Below, piece after piece: positions 61,066-64,000 of a DNA stretch of 64,000 nucleotides. The notes beneath the pieces were generated by a model, which made no database searches, was not told the origin of the DNA, and worked only from the letters and a program-made list of their open reading frames with translations. Location of the stretch: positions 6,114,499 to 6,178,498 of the forward strand of contig JAQFVV010000012.1 of assembly GCA_028023455.1 (NCBI GenBank), given 5' to 3'. The position numbers were made by a program, and so were the translations under genes. The stretch's first letter is position 1. Each line of letters opens with the position of its first letter. The DNA is from Epiperipatus broadwayi. Lineage: Eukaryota > Onychophora > Udeonychophora > Euonychophora > Peripatidae.

Positions 61066-61796
61066 GTAAGTATTGTATTAAATGGACAGTCCTTTAAAGG
61101 AGATTAAATTTAGAACACTTAAAGATAAAAAAACAACTTTTTATTATAAAATTAAGGTTATTTTTGGGACCCCTCTCATAATTCATTGTTTAGCAACAAC
61201 TGTGGTCATTTTAACTTCTGAGAAAAAAGAGAGAGACCAAAAATAAAAGTTTATTTCACATCTTGCAGAATCTTTTAACTTTTTTTTCATAATGCTTATA
61301 AATTTGGATTGCATTCTATGTAGTGCTCAAAGACAAAGTTAATACAATTGAAAAAATATATAATTTATTAGAATTACCTGAGTTTAAAATTGTAAATGAT
61401 CATACATTGATTAATGAAAATAAATGTTAAAAAATAAATTAACAAACTTTAGTAGTATTTCACTGGATTTTCATTTTTCATACAGCATTTACAATTTTTT
61501 ATTATGATTATGAACATGGAAAATCAATATCATTTAGTAGTATATATATTTGACAACATAAAAACAACATGATATAAAAATTAAAGCAGCAATTTTTTAA
61601 GTAAAGAAAACATTTTATTAATAAATAGCATGAAAAATCAAGAATCCATAATATCACAGCAAAACTATTGAAAATAGTAAACTGATAATAGTGACATATC
61701 ACAGAAAGCACAATTATTATTTGTTTATTTAATTATATATCCTTTAAGATCATAAAATTGTATTATTATTAATGTTTGATTGTTATCTATATTTGA
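61066..61796. other. Non-coding AT-rich stretch
   Basis: No gene recognised. Confidence 0.5.
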
Positions 61797-61814
61797 AGTG
61801 GTTTAATGACATTA

Positions 61815-61975
61815 ATGAGTAGGCACTAGATAGGGATTTTATGCACATGCCTTCTCGCATCCATTGATTGCTCTTGTTAACACAAGATGGCACTACTATA
61901 TGGAGAGTTTTGCTTTGTTTTGAATTGTTTAATAACAATTATGTGCTAGTATGAGATAGTGATCATGTGATGTTT
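61815..61975 (-). mobile_element. FB-A-related element, half-length copy
   Basis: Reverse-complemented, it matches the left extension plus one arm of the element at 10810-11001 (AACATCACATGATCACTATC, TAGCACATAATTGTT, CTCTCCATATAGTAGTGCCA, AATCAATGGATGC). AGTGGTTTAATGACATTA (61797-61814) and AGTGGTTTACTGACATTA (61976-61993) form an 18 bp duplication with one mismatch. This copy has one arm only, so it may be the progenitor monomer of the palindromic copies. A duplication of this length is more typical of retroposons than of TIR transposons. Confidence 0.7.
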
Positions 61976-62129
61976 AGTGGTTTACTGACATTATGTATTA
62001 TTTTAGTCAAAGACAACTAAAAGTAAGTATTATTATGCACGCCCCTGAAAATGGTTTTGACTAAAAGAATATTTAACATTTACTTTGTCAACGCACATAA
62101 TATTTTAGCACAATTTATTACACAAATAT

Positions 62130-62590
62130 AGATTGTATTAGTGCAATTTTCACTACATCACTCTTACATAAGGTAGGGACTGATTTCTATCCAATTTTAA
62201 CATCTTGTGGAGGTGTGTAATCACAAACATATGACCAAAGACATATAAAAAAGATATATGATCCCCAAGATGCACTATTCATACTGAACCACCATTCATC
62301 AATTGGCCCAAATCACAATCTTCATACATATCTTTATCCTTGCTCAGTTTATATAGATAGCCAATTACTACGGTTTAATTAATAAGTGTCAAACTTACTG
62401 TCCTCACTGATTTGACACAAACCAGTTAATGAAGGTATATTAATAATTTTTATTAGTGATTCATTAAACCAGAGATTATCCACTTAATGAATAATATTTC
62501 TGTAGTATAATTTTCAATATGCTACTCTCACATAAGATAGGGACTGTTTTTCTGATCTAATGAATGATTTATAAAAATTATTAAATTACT
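62130..62590. repeat. Palindromic repeat family B-prime copy
   Basis: Contains GCAATTTTCACTACATCACT, TAAGGTAGGGACTGATTTCT, GACATATAAAAAAGATATAT, CATCAATTGGCCCAAATCAC, GCTCAGTTTATAT and, inverted, AATAATATTTCTGTAGTATA. It links the family at 30.4 kb (ACTACA...GAAAAT) with the 22.7 and 47.6 kb copies (CTCAGTTTATAT). Confidence 0.65.
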
Positions 62591-63659
62591 AAAGATTTTT
62601 TTTTTATATAAAATTATATTTTATATAGACTCTTTGGAAGGCTTATTTTGTCTCTCAAACTTTATACTCACTTGATATGGCATTTTTAAAAGTTATAATA
62701 ATCATCAATTTTAATAGCATACAAATATGAAACTTTTGATAAAAATGTCTTAATAAGTTTTTCAAATATAAAAATGTATATAAAAGGGTATAACAATATA
62801 TTTTAATAATCTTGATTATAAATTATTACTTGATTTTTGTAAAAGTATAATCAAGTTATCTTAGGTCAAAACATAATAAAATGTTAGATAACTTCATCTG
62901 ATTGGCTTGAATATATTGTAAATCAGTTCTTAGAAGAATTCTTATTTTATGACTTTCAAAATGGAAAAGACTTATTTTTATCAATGACAAATAGCAAAAA
63001 GAGAAAAACTATGCTGCAATATGATTTTCTTTGAAAAGCACTAAATATTATGTTATAATATAAATCACATCCACATAACATATTTTCAACATTATAGTAA
63101 ATTCATATAAGCAAATTTTTAATCACATGCCTTTTATATTTTTTATATAGTGTGATATTCTCATGCTAATGTATATTATAATTGTACTCATTTGTAAATC
63201 TCATATACAAAGATATATTTTTAAGATTAAAAAGTAAATTATATCTGTAATACTTTTTTTAAAATTTTGTATGGAATCAATATATATCATTGTTTCTCAT
63301 GTGTTACATTTGGGAATAACTTTATTATATGTAGAAGCTATGTATTTTTAAAGAATAATATTATTTATTATTGGATATTCTCTAGTCTAATGAATGACTA
63401 ATAATAATTATTACTATGTATTTATATTTTCTATAAAATATCTCAAGAATTAAATACTTCTGGTAGAATTGAGTTTTCTATATAACTTCTCAGTAAAGGA
63501 TTTGATTATCACGGATAATTAAAAAGTTGAAGTTGAAATGATTATTAGCTCATAGTGATGAGTCAGATATAGATCAATCACATCATTTTTTTGAAAAACA
63601 TGTGTTAAAATAAGAAGCAAAGAGAGTGGAAAATGAACTGATTTCTGGTATTTCTTTTG
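62591..63659. other. Non-coding AT-rich stretch
   Basis: No gene recognised; 63365-63410 (TATTCTCTAGTCTAATGAAT, then GACTAATAATAATTATTA) is another fragment of repeat family B-prime. Confidence 0.5.
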
Positions 63660-63866
63660 ATGTTAAGTTCAGCCCAAGCAAAACTCACCAGATGTAAAGA
63701 CTGTACAAAAGTACTGCAAAATGATGCAGTTATTCAGTTTCTTGCGGTCAATATGGATCATCAAAATTTTTCTAAAACTCCAGATGAAGTTAAACCATTA
63801 ACAGAGGAAATAAAGAAAGCTCTATGTTTTAGAAGAAAAATTAAGCAATATGTAAAACTACCCTAG
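63660..63866 (+). CDS. Short open frame, unknown protein
   Basis: From the ATG at 63660 the frame runs 68 codons to a TAG. It begins MLSSAQAKLTRCKDCTKVLQ, includes NMDHQNFSKTPDEV and ends Lys/Arg-rich. The composition is balanced, unlike the AT-driven frames elsewhere. A single CxxC is present but no complete zinc-binding motif. It may be an exon or a piece of a transposon protein. I do not recognise it. Confidence 0.25.
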   Translation: MLSSAQAKLTRCKDCTKVLQNDAVIQFLAVNMDHQNFSKTPDEVKPLTEEIKKALCFRRKIKQYVKLP

Positions 63867-64000
63867 TGCCTCTCTAAGGAATGCCAAAGTACGAAACCAT
63901 TGATCAGAGGTTGGGGGGAGGGGGGAGGTCCTGACAGAGATATTTTAAATGCTTTCTCTGGCTAAGCATTTATCACAAAGCTTGTTGAGCAATTAGCAAT
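63867..64000. other. Non-coding stretch with G runs
   Basis: Contains GGGGGG at 63913-63918 and 63920-63925. Nothing else seen. Confidence 0.5.

Overview
The window is AT-rich (by eye roughly a quarter G+C), repeat-dense, non-coding animal DNA. I place it in a metazoan, probably an invertebrate, because it carries RTE-clade LINEs, tRNA-derived SINEs with A-tails, hAT-, pogo- and piggyBac-type MITEs and many fold-back elements. It has no bacterial gene organisation. I cannot name the species. No complete host gene, rRNA, CRISPR array or operon was found. The only host-gene candidates are two weak exon-like stretches near 60.5-61.1 kb and a 68-codon frame at 63.66 kb.

Layout. 0-3 kb: C-terminal remnants of two LINE families and a 479 bp hAT MITE. 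4.5-11.0 kb: a nested structure. An old minus-strand RTE LINE (4523-5822 plus 9098-about 11016) is split by a near full-length plus-strand RTE LINE (5823-9097), which is bounded by an 11 bp target-site duplication. A fold-back element sits in the 5' end of the older copy, and two tRNA-derived SINEs follow at 11.2-11.5 kb. 14.9-23.2 kb: a G+C-richer block, a TIR element with 8 bp duplications, a pogo/Tc1-like MITE inside an older repeat, a 0.3 kb direct repeat about 1.9 kb apart, a SINE and a palindromic repeat. 23-28 kb: AT-rich filler. 28-36 kb: a 485 bp fold-back element, an RTE LINE broken by three nested insertions, a SINE, an almost intact tRNA-Gly sequence with target-site duplications, and another minus-strand RTE LINE. 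36-45 kb: three more members of the GGTACTTT-ended TIR family (one holding a piggyBac-like MITE) and a 1.2 kb palindrome. 47-52.5 kb: a SINE, a palindromic repeat, a LINE remnant, two tandem-repeat arrays and a promoter-like block. 55.6 kb onward: another promoter-like block, then mostly AT-rich DNA with scattered repeat fragments.

The elements do not form a pathway. What they give is a relative chronology: several are nested, and many still have recognisable target-site duplications. The most unusual items are the very short tRNA-Gly-derived SINE family (at least six copies), the GGTACTTT TIR family with 8 bp duplications (four copies), and a fold-back family found three times inside RTE LINE copies. 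Family calls rest on motifs and self-comparison by eye; no database search was possible.
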